From NCBI GenBank assembly GCA_007129495.1, contig SKVJ01000032.1, positions 35,445-99,444 on the forward strand: a DNA stretch of 64,000 nucleotides, in the 5' to 3' direction. A program made the translations under genes and the position numbers. The stretch comes from Dehalococcoidia bacterium (lineage in GTDB: Bacteria; Chloroflexota; Dehalococcoidia; GIF9; AB-539-J10). The notes beneath the pieces were generated by a model that was not told where the DNA came from, did not search any database, and saw only the letters and a program-made list of their open reading frames with translations. Shown here piece by piece: positions 54,193 to 62,668 of the stretch. Within the stretch, counting starts at the first letter, position 1. Every line of letters begins with the position of its first letter.

Positions 54193-56334
54193 TCAGCGTC
54201 TGGGCTGTCCCTGGTTCAGCAACGGTATGTACATGTGTTCTACGTAATCCTTCACCATGCGCCGTGCCGAAAACTGTGGCGAGATTGACTTCATGGCACT
54301 TCTGACATGTTGCAGCCAATCGTGGGGAACTCCTTTGCGGTTGCGCTTGTAGTAAAGTGGAATGATCTCCTGCTCGAGTAGATCATACAGTGCCGCGGCA
54401 TCTCTCTCGTCTTCTTGGGCCGGGGAAGATGCCAGGGATTCGTCGCCGATAGTCCAGCCGTTGGTTCCGTTGTATCCTTCCGGCCACCATCCGTCCGGGA
54501 CGCTCAGATGCAAGACCCCATTCATGCACGCCTTCATTCCGCTCGTTCCCGAGGCCTCGCGCGGCCTTCGTGGTGTATTCAGCCACACATCTACTCCCCG
54601 GACCAGCAGCCGGGCCATGTGCATGTCGTAATCCTCTACGAAGGATATCCGTCCGAAGAAGCCATGATCCAGTGATGCGCTGAAGGTGGATTGCAGCAGG
54701 TGCTTCGAGGCCTCATCGGCAGGATGGGACTTTCCCGCGAAGACGATTTGTACCGGACTCCAGGGGTCTCGTACCAGCTTCTTGAGTCGCTCGATATCAT
54801 GGAACAGAAGCGTGGGACGCTTGTACTCGGTGAAGCGACGGACAAATCCGATAGTGAGCGCACTTGGCTCGAACAACGCGCCCATTGCAACTGCCTGCTG
54901 CCCGCTGCAGCGGCCGTTCGCCCAGCAGTCCTGTGCTCTGAGCGTCATTGCGGTGATGAGCTTTTGCTTCACCTCGCGCCGCGCCGCCCAGAGTTCTTCG
55001 TCAGGTATGTTGCGGATCTTCTCGAACGTGGATGGCTTGTCCGAACCAGCCATCCAATCCTTTCCCAGGTGACGGTCATACAACTCTGCTATCTCAGCCG
55101 CCAGCCAGGTAGGCAGGTGGACTCCGTTGGTGACGTGAGCGATGGGCACATCCTCTTCGGCCAGATCCGGCCACAATGAGTGCCACATCTTCTGAGTCAC
55201 AGTCCTGTGCATCTTACTGACGGCGCTGCTTTTCGATGAAGTGCGCAGCGCGAATGCAGTCATGTTGAAATGATGCGACGAAGGGGCCTGCTGTCCCAGT
55301 GTCAGAAAAGCCTGTCGGTCGGCCCCCGGCAATTGCCAGTAACCTCGCATGTGCTCATCCATAAGTTCGAAAGAAAACACATCATGTCCCGCTGGCACGG
55401 GGGTATGTGTAGTGAACACTGTGGAATTCCGGACGCGCTCCAATGCCTCCTCGAAGGTGTGGCCCTGTTCGGACTCACGCCGGATCCGTTCCATCATCAT
55501 GAATGCTGTATGACCTTCGTTCCCGTGCCATACCTGTGGTTTGATACCGAGAGCATCGAGTATTTTCACTCCTCCGATTCCCAGCACCATCTCCTGCTGC
55601 AGTCGTCTGTCCCGGTCCGCCGTGTAAAGCCGCGACGTGAGATCTCTATCCTCCGGCGAATTCTCCTCCACATCTGTGGAGACGAGGTAGAGTTCGACAC
55701 GGCCGACCCTGACGAGGTATGCGCAGAGGTTGATCGTTCGGTTGCCAAGGCTGATCGAGGCGAGCGGGGAGCAACGTCCCCCGGGTAGAACCTGGACTGG
55801 TACGAGCGGCGTTGCAGTGAAGTCCAGTTGTCGGTACACCTCCTGTTGCCATCCATCGGGGCCTATCTGCTGCCGGAAGTATCCTTGAGGATACATCAGT
55901 CCGACGCCGACGAGCGGTACGCCCAGATCGGAAGCCTCCTTGAGGAGGTCTCCTGCGAGTATGCCCAGGCCGCCCGCGTAGATAGGAAGCGAGTTATGCA
56001 GGGCGAACTCAGCTGAGAAGTACGCGATAGTGCGATGGCTATGGTCAGGATGAGTACGCGCAAACCAGTGGCTATTTCGCATTACGTCACTGTCGAGTTC
56101 CGCAATGGCCCTGTCATACAGTGCCAGAAAAGCTGGATCTTGTGCAGCCTGACGCAGCCGCGACGGGAGTATGTCCTGCAGGATCATCACAGGATTATGT
56201 CCCGAAAGAGACCAGAGGGGGTAATCCAGAGATGTGAAGACTGCACGCGAAGAGCGATGCCAACTCCACCACATATTGTGGGCGAGTTCGCTAAGGCGTT
56301 CGATTCGAGTGGGAAGAGCGGTCTCTGAAGCCAT
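54193..56334 (-). CDS. glgP: Alpha-glucan (glycogen/maltodextrin) phosphorylase
   Basis: 713 residues from ATG 56334 (MASETALPTRIERLSELAHN). GT35 phosphorylase of the shorter type with an N-terminal DUF3417 domain, found in archaea and many bacteria; it releases glucose 1-phosphate from non-reducing ends. Motifs: RTIAYFSAEFALHNSLPIYA, GGLGILAGDLLKEASDLGVP, VWHGNEGHTAFMMMERIRR, TTHTPVPAGHDVFSFEL, HVTNGVHLPTWLA, FVRRFTEYKRPTLLF and the PLP site REASGTSGMKACMNGVLH with its lysine. It is the degradative partner of the glgE operon but lies 3 kb upstream in its own unit. The in-frame GTG 56358 is an alternative start; neither has a clear Shine-Dalgarno. Confidence 0.95.
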   Translation of the reverse strand: MASETALPTRIERLSELAHNMWWSWHRSSRAVFTSLDYPLWSLSGHNPVMILQDILPSRLRQAAQDPAFLALYDRAIAELDSDVMRNSHWFARTHPDHSHRTIAYFSAEFALHNSLPIYAGGLGILAGDLLKEASDLGVPLVGVGLMYPQGYFRQQIGPDGWQQEVYRQLDFTATPLVPVQVLPGGRCSPLASISLGNRTINLCAYLVRVGRVELYLVSTDVEENSPEDRDLTSRLYTADRDRRLQQEMVLGIGGVKILDALGIKPQVWHGNEGHTAFMMMERIRRESEQGHTFEEALERVRNSTVFTTHTPVPAGHDVFSFELMDEHMRGYWQLPGADRQAFLTLGQQAPSSHHFNMTAFALRTSSKSSAVSKMHRTVTQKMWHSLWPDLAEEDVPIAHVTNGVHLPTWLAAEIAELYDRHLGKDWMAGSDKPSTFEKIRNIPDEELWAARREVKQKLITAMTLRAQDCWANGRCSGQQAVAMGALFEPSALTIGFVRRFTEYKRPTLLFHDIERLKKLVRDPWSPVQIVFAGKSHPADEASKHLLQSTFSASLDHGFFGRISFVEDYDMHMARLLVRGVDVWLNTPRRPREASGTSGMKACMNGVLHLSVPDGWWPEGYNGTNGWTIGDESLASSPAQEDERDAAALYDLLEQEIIPLYYKRNRKGVPHDWLQHVRSAMKSISPQFSARRMVKDYVEHMYIPLLNQGQPRR

Positions 56335-56488
56335 ACGTGTCAACTGTACTGGTGCCACATATTACAGTCTGCGGCGCTGCGATGTCCAATCGTTGTGTCC
56401 GTCCATATGATTGATCTTCTCAACGACGGCGCAGAACTCAGGACCTCTGCAGTGAACACTGGCATCCGGTCGATGAAAGCATGTCAAT

Positions 56489-57163
56489 TCACTCGTTGTC
56501 CTTTCCGGCATCGAAGTCCACTTCCCAGTGAGTACCGTCGCAGAAGGGCTTGTTCCTGGACGCACCACAGCGGCACAGTGTGTAGTGTTCACTCGACTCG
56601 GGTCGACTGCCGTCAGGGTCTACCAGTTCAGGGCCGCCAGTCACCTGATATGGACCTCCCTGTTCGATATGAATGGCAGGCTCGCGGACGGGATCCTTGT
56701 GCGGTACTCCGTCACGCGTATAGGACAGGGCGCCCGAAGGGCATTTCCTGATAGTGCGGACTATATCGTCAGCAGAAGCACCGTCAGGATGTATCCACGG
56801 GCGGGCAGACCGGTTAAACACAGCAGGCAAGTCTTGCACGCAATGTTCCGCATGCGAGCAAACGCCTCTGTTGTCATGGATGGTGATGTCTTTCCCCCGC
56901 CAGTTGCGTACTCTGTCGGGAACCCTGCCCTCAATCTTATGACTTCGAAATCCAATGCGTGTATGAGTGCCGTCACAGTAGGGTTTGCGGGACGAATGGC
57001 CGCAGCGGCATAGTACCATGGTTTCCGCAGTCTGCAGCGCGGCACCGTCGGGGCCTGTCATTTGATCGGTTCCGGTAACCCGGAGCGGTCCGTCTGTCAG
57101 AGCTTCGATTCTCGGGTGTTTCTTGTGCGCTTTGCACATGTGCGTCATCAACTCCAGGTTCAT
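56489..57163 (-). CDS. CDGSH-Fer4_19-CDGSH iron-sulfur protein
   Basis: 224 residues. Two CDGSH-type [2Fe-2S] modules flank a divergent [4Fe-4S] mono-cluster domain. The first CDGSH is LCRCGHSSRKPYCDGTH, the last LCRCGASRNKPFCDGTH; both have the three Cys and one His ligands. Between them lie GVCSHAEHCVQDLPAVF and IRKCPSGALSY, the pattern of the Fer4_19 domain. This triple arrangement is known from bacterial CDGSH proteins thought to act in electron transfer or iron-sulfur homeostasis; no specific partner is evident. ATG 57163 is used because the longer frame begins at a TTG that is itself part of the promoter -35. It is divergent from the ammonia-lyase-like gene. Confidence 0.88.
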   Translation of the reverse strand: MNLELMTHMCKAHKKHPRIEALTDGPLRVTGTDQMTGPDGAALQTAETMVLCRCGHSSRKPYCDGTHTRIGFRSHKIEGRVPDRVRNWRGKDITIHDNRGVCSHAEHCVQDLPAVFNRSARPWIHPDGASADDIVRTIRKCPSGALSYTRDGVPHKDPVREPAIHIEQGGPYQVTGGPELVDPDGSRPESSEHYTLCRCGASRNKPFCDGTHWEVDFDAGKDNE

Positions 57164-57185
57164 TGCGTGCGCGGCACGAAGGGGC

Positions 57186-57214
57186 AGGTTACCGCTTGAG
57201 TGGACCTCCGTCAA
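57186..57214 (-). promoter_or_regulatory. Promoter of the CDGSH protein gene
   Basis: Minus strand: TTGACG (57214-57209), 17-base spacer, TAACCT (57191-57186), leaving a 22-base leader to ATG 57163. Confidence 0.55.
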
Positions 57215-57246
57215 GGACAGATACAGAGTTCCCGGGCTTCATTGCA

Positions 57247-57255
57247 TGGTAGAAT
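57247..57255 (+). promoter_or_regulatory. Extended -10 box before the ammonia-lyase-like gene
   Basis: TGGTAGAAT, identical to the thiE and corA boxes, 63 bases before the ATG. No clear -35. Confidence 0.45.
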
Positions 57256-57318
57256 GGCCGTCACTTGCTCTAAGCAGATAGGAGCACAGTCCCGGACGAC
57301 AAGGAGAATTGGAACGGA

Positions 57319-57729
57319 ATGAAGAGAGCAATCCAGGTCGGCGAGAAGGCAACATTGCGGATCAGGGTCAGTGAGAAAGATGTACATTACGCTGGCGGGC
57401 TGGTGAATGGTGCATACGTACTCGGGCTGTTCGGAGATGTGGGCACTGAAGTCCTGGTGAGGTTCGACGGCGATGAGGGTCTGCTGGCTGCGTACAATAG
57501 TGTCGAATTGAAAGCGCCTGTGAAAGCCGGAGACTTTCTGGAGATAACAGGATGGATCATTCGTGCCGGGAGTTCATCGCGTACCGTTGGGCTCGAAGCG
57601 CATCGTTATATCCGGGTGACTGGCGATCCCTATGAGTCATCCGCTGATTACCTGGATGAGCCGCAACTGGTGGCGCGGGCGGAGATGGTGAGTGTGGTCC
57701 GCAAAGAGCAGCAGCGCTGTGTCGCTTAG
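57319..57729 (+). CDS. Hotdog-fold 3-aminobutyryl-CoA/beta-alanyl-CoA ammonia-lyase-like protein
   Basis: 136 residues, a single hotdog domain. The sequence resembles Kal, the 3-aminobutyryl-CoA ammonia lyase of lysine fermentation, and the related beta-alanyl-CoA ammonia lyase: VSEKDVHYAGGLVNGAYVLG, FGDVGTEVLVRFDGDEGLLA, YNSVELKAPVKAGDFLEITG and PQLVARAEMVSVVRKEQQ. These enzymes remove ammonia from beta-aminoacyl-CoA to give crotonyl- or acryloyl-CoA. No other lysine-fermentation gene (kamA, kdd, kce) is present, so the substrate is open; beta-alanyl-CoA is attractive given the panD and S58 genes but they are 28 kb away. AAGGAG lies about 12 bases before the ATG with GGAACGGA between. The product would fit the acyl-CoA enzymes of the window. 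Confidence 0.8.
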   Translation: MKRAIQVGEKATLRIRVSEKDVHYAGGLVNGAYVLGLFGDVGTEVLVRFDGDEGLLAAYNSVELKAPVKAGDFLEITGWIIRAGSSSRTVGLEAHRYIRVTGDPYESSADYLDEPQLVARAEMVSVVRKEQQRCVA

Positions 57730-57886
57730 CAATTATCGCAGCACGAGTATTGTTCATCTGCCACATGCAGGCCGGAACCAGGTTGCCATGGATCCTTCAT
57801 AGTGAAACCTGAGCAACCATGGCAGTGTCTGAACCCCTTGCGAAGAAACGAAGAGAGGCCATTGCTGTGAGGCTTACGCGCAGTGA

Positions 57887-58618
57887 TCAGGCGGATGACT
57901 CCTGTCCGGAAGCGAGCGCGCCGGACTTCGGAGCCCGAAACAGGTGGCGGGCCTTGTGGTACTGCCGGGCCTGCAGGGTGGCACCCTTCACGCACAGAAA
58001 GCTGCGGAACAGACCGAAATAGAGGCGATGACTATCCAGAACCGACAATCCATTCCTCTCCATCTCACGCTGCAGTGCGGGCACAGAGAACCCGGCTTCC
58101 AGGCTGGATGAATGCCCGGTGAGCACGCGTTCGAATTTGAGGTGTACGGTGCCCGGTTCCTCAATGAACAGCAGTCCCCCTTCCTTAAGAACTCGTGCTA
58201 CCTCCGCAAGGCCGGCGCGCCAGCCGGGACAGTGATGCAGCACCCCACTCACGAAGACGGCATCAAAGGTGTCACAGGGTAGCTCGAGTGCGGTGATATC
58301 GGCCACGAAGACTGTAGCGGGCACGTCGCGGGACTTGGCTATCTCGACTTGTGACGGAACGATGTCAAAAGCGGTCAGCTCTCCAGGGCGGAATCTCTCG
58401 TTGATGAGCGTGAGGCTGTATCCGGAGCCACAACCGGCATCCAGGATGCGCCTCCCGTCGAGTGAGATGCCATGGCGCCCCGCCATGTGCTGGAACAGTG
58501 GAAAATCCCAGTACTTGAGAAGCCATTCTCTTGCGCGACTGTTCATCAGCCGCAGCTCGATCTTCCCTATCGGCTCTGGCTTGGGGCGGCTGCCGTTATC
58601 CTGTAGCGTGTTGCTCAT
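57887..58618 (-). CDS. Class I SAM-dependent methyltransferase
   Basis: 243 residues from ATG 58618 (MSNTLQDNGSRPKPEPIG). A Rossmann-type methyltransferase of the UbiE/Methyltransf_11 kind: motif I ILDAGCGSGYSLTLIN near residue 58, the acidic end of strand 2 in LTAFDIVPSQVEIAKS, VFVADITALELPCDTFDAVF and the post-motif VARVLKEGGLLFIEEP. A C-terminal lid (FSVPALQREMERNGLSVLDS) follows. The substrate is not predictable. The tail ends in a basic, low-complexity stretch (RAPKSGALASGQESSA). The frame extends to 58717, but a TATAAT box (minus strand, 58658-58653) lies inside that extension and AGGA precedes 58618. It converges on the ammonia-lyase-like gene. Confidence 0.8.
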   Translation of the reverse strand: MSNTLQDNGSRPKPEPIGKIELRLMNSRAREWLLKYWDFPLFQHMAGRHGISLDGRRILDAGCGSGYSLTLINERFRPGELTAFDIVPSQVEIAKSRDVPATVFVADITALELPCDTFDAVFVSGVLHHCPGWRAGLAEVARVLKEGGLLFIEEPGTVHLKFERVLTGHSSSLEAGFSVPALQREMERNGLSVLDSHRLYFGLFRSFLCVKGATLQARQYHKARHLFRAPKSGALASGQESSA

Positions 58619-58770
58619 GGATCCTGACTTCTCTGTTCGGATTCTCACTTGCATTATACATTCCGTAGGCAGTGGATTCCGGGCGTGCAACAGCTTGCCA
58701 AAAGGAACGATTGGCATCGCGATTATCTGTCTGTTACAGTCGGCAGTTATAAAAGGGAGTTGTAGCGCAT

Positions 58771-59769
58771 ATGAAAGTACTTCTGACGTACAGAAACATC
58801 CCCGGTACAGGGCTGATCGAGCGTCTCAGCCGGCAATTCGAGGTGCTTGTCCACCAGGGCGAAGGTTACATGCCTCGCGAGGCTCTCCTGGAGGCTGTGG
58901 CTGATGTCGATGGACTTGTCAGTATGCTGAACGAACGTGTTGATGCTGAACTGCTGAGCAGGGCACACGTTCTGAAGGTTGTCTCGAATTATGCGGTGGG
59001 CTACAACAACATCGATGTCGATAGTGCGACAGCTAATAGTGTGATGGTTACCAACACGCCGGGAGTGGTGACTGATGCGACCGCGGATCTCACGTGGGCC
59101 ATCCTTATGGGCATTGCGCGGGACGTGTGCAACGTGGACCGCTTCGTGCGTTCCGGAGAGTGGAAAGAGTGGCGCCCCGAGATGTTCGTGAGCGCTGATA
59201 TAACGGGCACCACGCTTGGGATCATCGGTCTTGGACGTATCGGTCAGGCCATAGCGAAACGTGCAGCGGGATTCGACATGCGCGTGCTGTACTCGGACGT
59301 GAATCGTGCCGCGCTGGACGTGGAACAACGCTTCGGCGCAGAGTATGTGTCATTCGAGGCTTTGCTGAAGGATTCAGACTTCGTCACTATCCATGTGCCT
59401 CTGAATCCTGGCACTCACCATCTCATCGATGAGCGGGCACTCTCACTGATGAAGCCGAGCGCTTACCTTGTCAATACGGCTCGCGGTCCGATAGTCGATG
59501 AACAGGCTCTCGTTGCTGCGCTGCAGAACAGGCGGATAGCAGGAGCAGCACTGGACGTGTATGAGAATGAGCCCCGGCTTGCTGATGGGCTCACAGAACT
59601 GTCGAACGTCATCCTTATTCCCCACCTCGGCGCGAACTCAAGGCTGACGCGTGATCGAATGGCTGCCATGACCGCCGACAACATGATTGCAGCGCTCTCC
59701 GGAAACGTGCCACCCAATCTGGTGAATCCAGAGGTCTTGCCGTATCGGCGCTTGTCAGGTGCTGCCTGA
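58771..59769 (+). CDS. D-isomer-specific 2-hydroxyacid dehydrogenase (glyoxylate/hydroxypyruvate reductase-like)
   Basis: 332 residues, typical length. The family reduces 2-keto acids to D-2-hydroxy acids with NAD(P)H in the cytosol. Motifs: VVSNYAVGYNNIDVDSATA, NTPGVVTDATADLTWAILMG, the nucleotide loop GIIGLGRIGQAIAKRA, YLVNTARGPIVDEQALVAAL with the catalytic Arg, AALDVYENEP with the Glu, and IPHLGANSRLTRD with the His. The overall pattern (TDATADL, ENEP) is that of glyoxylate/hydroxypyruvate reductases rather than SerA, which has extra C-terminal domains missing here. AAAGGGAG precedes the ATG by about ten bases. The 3' end overlaps the convergent MFS gene by 15 bases. Confidence 0.92.
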   Translation: MKVLLTYRNIPGTGLIERLSRQFEVLVHQGEGYMPREALLEAVADVDGLVSMLNERVDAELLSRAHVLKVVSNYAVGYNNIDVDSATANSVMVTNTPGVVTDATADLTWAILMGIARDVCNVDRFVRSGEWKEWRPEMFVSADITGTTLGIIGLGRIGQAIAKRAAGFDMRVLYSDVNRAALDVEQRFGAEYVSFEALLKDSDFVTIHVPLNPGTHHLIDERALSLMKPSAYLVNTARGPIVDEQALVAALQNRRIAGAALDVYENEPRLADGLTELSNVILIPHLGANSRLTRDRMAAMTADNMIAALSGNVPPNLVNPEVLPYRRLSGAA

Positions 59770-61029
59770 GAGTCCCTCTGAGGCGATCCTTTCCGCTGTC
59801 TCATTCTCGTAGGGAGTCCGGGTCAGTGAGGAGATGAGCAGGAAGGCTACTACCGCCACTGCCACGATGATCTGAAACGGCAGCTGGTAGCTTCCCATAA
59901 TATCGTATGCGCGGCCTGTCAGTATCGGACCGAGGGCGCCTGCAATGCCTCCTCCCGCCATGATAGTTCCAAATATGGCTCCGTGTGCCACGGTGCCGAA
60001 TAGCTGTGCCACCACCGGGGCGATCAGAGTGAAGAAGCCCCCGTGGCTCAGGCCGTACAGCGCAGCGAAGGCATAGAGCATCCACAGCGAATCCGCGAAC
60101 TGCAGCAGTATGAAGGAACTGATGAGCGGGACGAAACAGAGTTGAAGTGCGCGCCGGGAGCCCAGTTTGTCGAGGACGACCCCGACGATCACCCGCGCCG
60201 CGATGCTGCCTGCCCCGATGATCGACAGGATGCCGGCTGCGCTCGTGGATGAGACTCCCAGATCCACGGCATGGGGTACAGTGTGGATCATCACCGTCTC
60301 GGCGCAGCCGATGATGAGTATGTACATGGCGAACAGGGTCCAGAACGGCCGCAGCCGGATGGTCTGGCGGAAGGGAGTCCCCTCCTCCCGGTTCGATGGT
60401 GTAGCTCCCGGCGGGGGCGCACCCCGGGCGCGAAGCCCCATCTTCGACGGGTCTCTCTTGAGGAACTGCGCCATCGTGATGAGTGCGACCATTGCCAGAC
60501 CGCCCAGCACGAGGTATGCGGTTCTCCAGCCGAAGCCCTCGATGAAGTGACTCGCCAGCAGGGGCATCGTCATCATGCCGATTCCGGTCCCTATCTTCGC
60601 AACGCCGGTGATGGTCCCGCGATTCTTCACGAACCACCGGGCGATGGTCGAGAGAGGTACCACGTCGGCCACGCTCATGCCTATCGCCATGACCACGTAG
60701 AAGACGTAGATCTGCCAGAGGCCCTGGACACCGGACATCAGGATGTAGCCGAGACCAAAACAGAAACCTCCGATGACGAGAACCAGCCGCGGACCGAAGC
60801 GATCAACCATAGCGCCCGATGGGAGGTTCATCAGGCCGACGATCAGCCATCCCATGGATGCGGCGCCTGCCACCATCTCACGGGACCATCCGAACTCGGC
60901 GACAAGCGGGTTGAAAAAGAGGCCGAAGCTGCGGTACGTGCCCCAGAAGACGGCCTGGATTAGAAATGCCAGGATAGCGATTACATAGCCGTAGAAGAAA
61001 CGGGGACGGGCAGCGCGGTCATCCAACAT
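59755..61029 (-). CDS. MFS transporter, monocarboxylate/oxalate-formate antiporter-like
   Basis: 424 residues, 12 helices with a central cytosolic loop (FLKRDPSKMGLRARGAPPPG). The N-terminus (FFYGYVIAILAFLIQAVFWG and SFGLFFNPLVAEFGWSREMV) is typical of the MCT/OxlT group, proton- or anion-coupled carriers of monocarboxylates. MFS motif A appears as SGAMVDRFGPRLVLVIG. The adjacency to a 2-hydroxyacid dehydrogenase and an aldo/keto reductase fits small organic acids as substrates, an inference. The AKR gene ends 55 bases upstream on the same strand, so the two are likely cotranscribed. AGAGG lies before the ATG. Confidence 0.85.
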   Translation of the reverse strand: MLDDRAARPRFFYGYVIAILAFLIQAVFWGTYRSFGLFFNPLVAEFGWSREMVAGAASMGWLIVGLMNLPSGAMVDRFGPRLVLVIGGFCFGLGYILMSGVQGLWQIYVFYVVMAIGMSVADVVPLSTIARWFVKNRGTITGVAKIGTGIGMMTMPLLASHFIEGFGWRTAYLVLGGLAMVALITMAQFLKRDPSKMGLRARGAPPPGATPSNREEGTPFRQTIRLRPFWTLFAMYILIIGCAETVMIHTVPHAVDLGVSSTSAAGILSIIGAGSIAARVIVGVVLDKLGSRRALQLCFVPLISSFILLQFADSLWMLYAFAALYGLSHGGFFTLIAPVVAQLFGTVAHGAIFGTIMAGGGIAGALGPILTGRAYDIMGSYQLPFQIIVAVAVVAFLLISSLTRTPYENETAERIASEGLSGST

Positions 61030-61084
61030 GTGCCTCTGCGTCCGATATCCGGTGTGTCATCGGTGAATTCATCGCGAGGATGCA

Positions 61085-62128
61085 TCAGGCCGGTTGCGAA
61101 GCACGCCACTCTTCTTTGAGTCGTCGGTAATTATCGACGTTCTCCGACAGCATCTCCCTGATGGGAAGCTGGTACGGGCAGCGCTCCTCGCACGCGCCGC
61201 AGGAGGTGCATATCGCGGCCTTCTCCAAAGCATTCGCGATCCAACCTGTGACCACATTCTCCTTTGGCATTCGTCGAACCATTGTTGGGAATGCCAGCAC
61301 GACTGAGATCGGGATCTCCGCGGTACATGGCTGACAGTAGTCGCAGCGCCTGCAGAAACGGTTGCTCGTCTCCTTTCTCAGCCGCTCGATCTCGGCGCTC
61401 TCCTCTGCGGTGAGCTCGTGCGGCGACTCCACGATGCGGATGATCTCCTCGATCTCCGGAATGTGCTCTACACCGGGTATGGGGATTACACTCGGGTACT
61501 GCAGCAGGTACTTCATCGCGAGGGAGGCGTTATCGATCATTCCACCTGCGAACGGCTTCATCGCGATGAAGCCCACGCCGTGCTGGTCGGAGAGCGCGAG
61601 AAGCTCCTCGCCGGGCTCGTGCACTATGAAGTTCAACGGGTACATCACCGTTTCGAACCGCCCGGACTTGACCGACTCCTTGGCCACATCGATCTGGTGC
61701 GAAGTAATGCCCACGTGTTTCACCCGACCATCCTGCACCGCCTTCATGACGGTTTCGTACGCACCGCCGGGCTGCATCACCTTCTCGTAATCCGCAAACG
61801 TACTCACGTTGTGCAACTGGTACAGATCGATCGAGTCTACCCGCATCATGCGCAGGCTCTGTGCGAGATGTTCGGCAACACCCTCAGCGGTGCGGCTCTG
61901 AGTCTTGGTCGCCAGCACCACGGGGCCGTTCCATCCATCAAGCGCCCTGCCGATGCGGCCCTCGCTGGTCGTGTACTGGTTCGCAGTGTCCAGGAAGGTT
62001 ATGCCCAGTTCAAGGCAGCGGCGGATGACCGCGATGGCGTCGTCATCTCCCAGGCGCTGTATCGGGATCGCTCCGAATCCTATGCGAGATATCTGCAGGC
62101 TGGTTTGGCCGAGGGTCACAGTTTCCAT
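61085..62128 (-). CDS. Aldo/keto reductase with C-terminal 4Fe-4S domain
   Basis: 347 residues. Residues 1-260 are an aldo/keto reductase barrel: IGFGAIPIQRLGDDDAI, FLDTANQYTTSEGRIGRAL with catalytic Asp and Tyr, LATKTQSR with the Lys, SIDLYQLHNVS with the His, and GVGFIAMKPFAGGMID. The C-terminal domain has cysteine clusters CRRCDYCQPC and CTSCGACEERCPY, the second a ferredoxin-type [4Fe-4S] site. AKR-ferredoxin fusions are common in anaerobes and may use reduced iron-sulfur clusters as electron partners; the substrate is unknown. AAGGAG lies six bases before the ATG. It is first of a two-gene unit with the MFS transporter. Confidence 0.92.
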   Translation of the reverse strand: METVTLGQTSLQISRIGFGAIPIQRLGDDDAIAVIRRCLELGITFLDTANQYTTSEGRIGRALDGWNGPVVLATKTQSRTAEGVAEHLAQSLRMMRVDSIDLYQLHNVSTFADYEKVMQPGGAYETVMKAVQDGRVKHVGITSHQIDVAKESVKSGRFETVMYPLNFIVHEPGEELLALSDQHGVGFIAMKPFAGGMIDNASLAMKYLLQYPSVIPIPGVEHIPEIEEIIRIVESPHELTAEESAEIERLRKETSNRFCRRCDYCQPCTAEIPISVVLAFPTMVRRMPKENVVTGWIANALEKAAICTSCGACEERCPYQLPIREMLSENVDNYRRLKEEWRASQPA

Positions 62129-62320
62129 GCTTACTCCTTAGTGCTCGCGCGCGACACCTGCTCCACGGTATGGCCGGAGCAGTCGTGGCGAAATGTCGCG
62201 TTCCATCATACTACCTGGCGTCCGATTCTTCCAGCCGCGAATTGCCCCACAATTCTGATTACCGGGAGGGTGGTGTTGCGTCACAAATGATGTTACCGAT
62301 AGGGCATGAGAGGAGGAAGA

Positions 62321-62572
62321 ATGAAGGACGATGCGGAAGCGCAGCGGGGGAAGGGCCGGGTGTGTCGTTTCGAAGACGCCGCAGCTGCACGGCAGTTTCA
62401 AGACTGTCACAGCGGAGAAGATGCTACTGATAGTTCTCTGCAAACCGGCTCTGCACCTGAGAGTGAGCTAAGTGCGACCTCCGCGCAATTTCGTGCCACG
62501 GTAGATAATGGCCCTGCAGCACGCGCATCAGGAAATAAGGAAGGTGTCCCGGGAAGTCCTCAACCGGAATAG
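62321..62572 (+). CDS. Possible small protein of unknown function
   Basis: 83 residues from an ATG preceded by GAGAGGAGGAAG, an excellent ribosome site, and closed by a TAG that lies at the start of a strong terminator. The product is hydrophilic and probably disordered (SGEDATDSSLQTGSAPESEL, rich in Ser, Ala, Glu, Gly and Gln), with two cysteines near residues 15 and 30 and no membrane segment. I know no family. Its frame is flanked by minus-strand genes on both sides, so it needs its own promoter, which I could not find with confidence. The SD-ORF-terminator arrangement makes translation credible, but composition could also be that of chance sequence. Confidence 0.4.
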   Translation: MKDDAEAQRGKGRVCRFEDAAAARQFQDCHSGEDATDSSLQTGSAPESELSATSAQFRATVDNGPAARASGNKEGVPGSPQPE

Positions 62573-62606
62573 GGCAGGGGAGTCCCGTACGGGACTCCCC
62601 TGCCCT
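62571..62606. terminator. Perfect 36-base palindrome, bidirectional terminator
   Basis: An 18-bp perfect self-complement (AGGGCAGGGGAGTCCCGT and its complement) between the small ORF and the convergent LamG gene. U-tracts are absent, so efficiency is uncertain. Confidence 0.65.
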
Positions 62607-62668
62607 GGTTTGCCATGTGGCTTGAGGACACCAGCCACACTTGAGCAAAGAATTCGCTCAGAGTCTAA

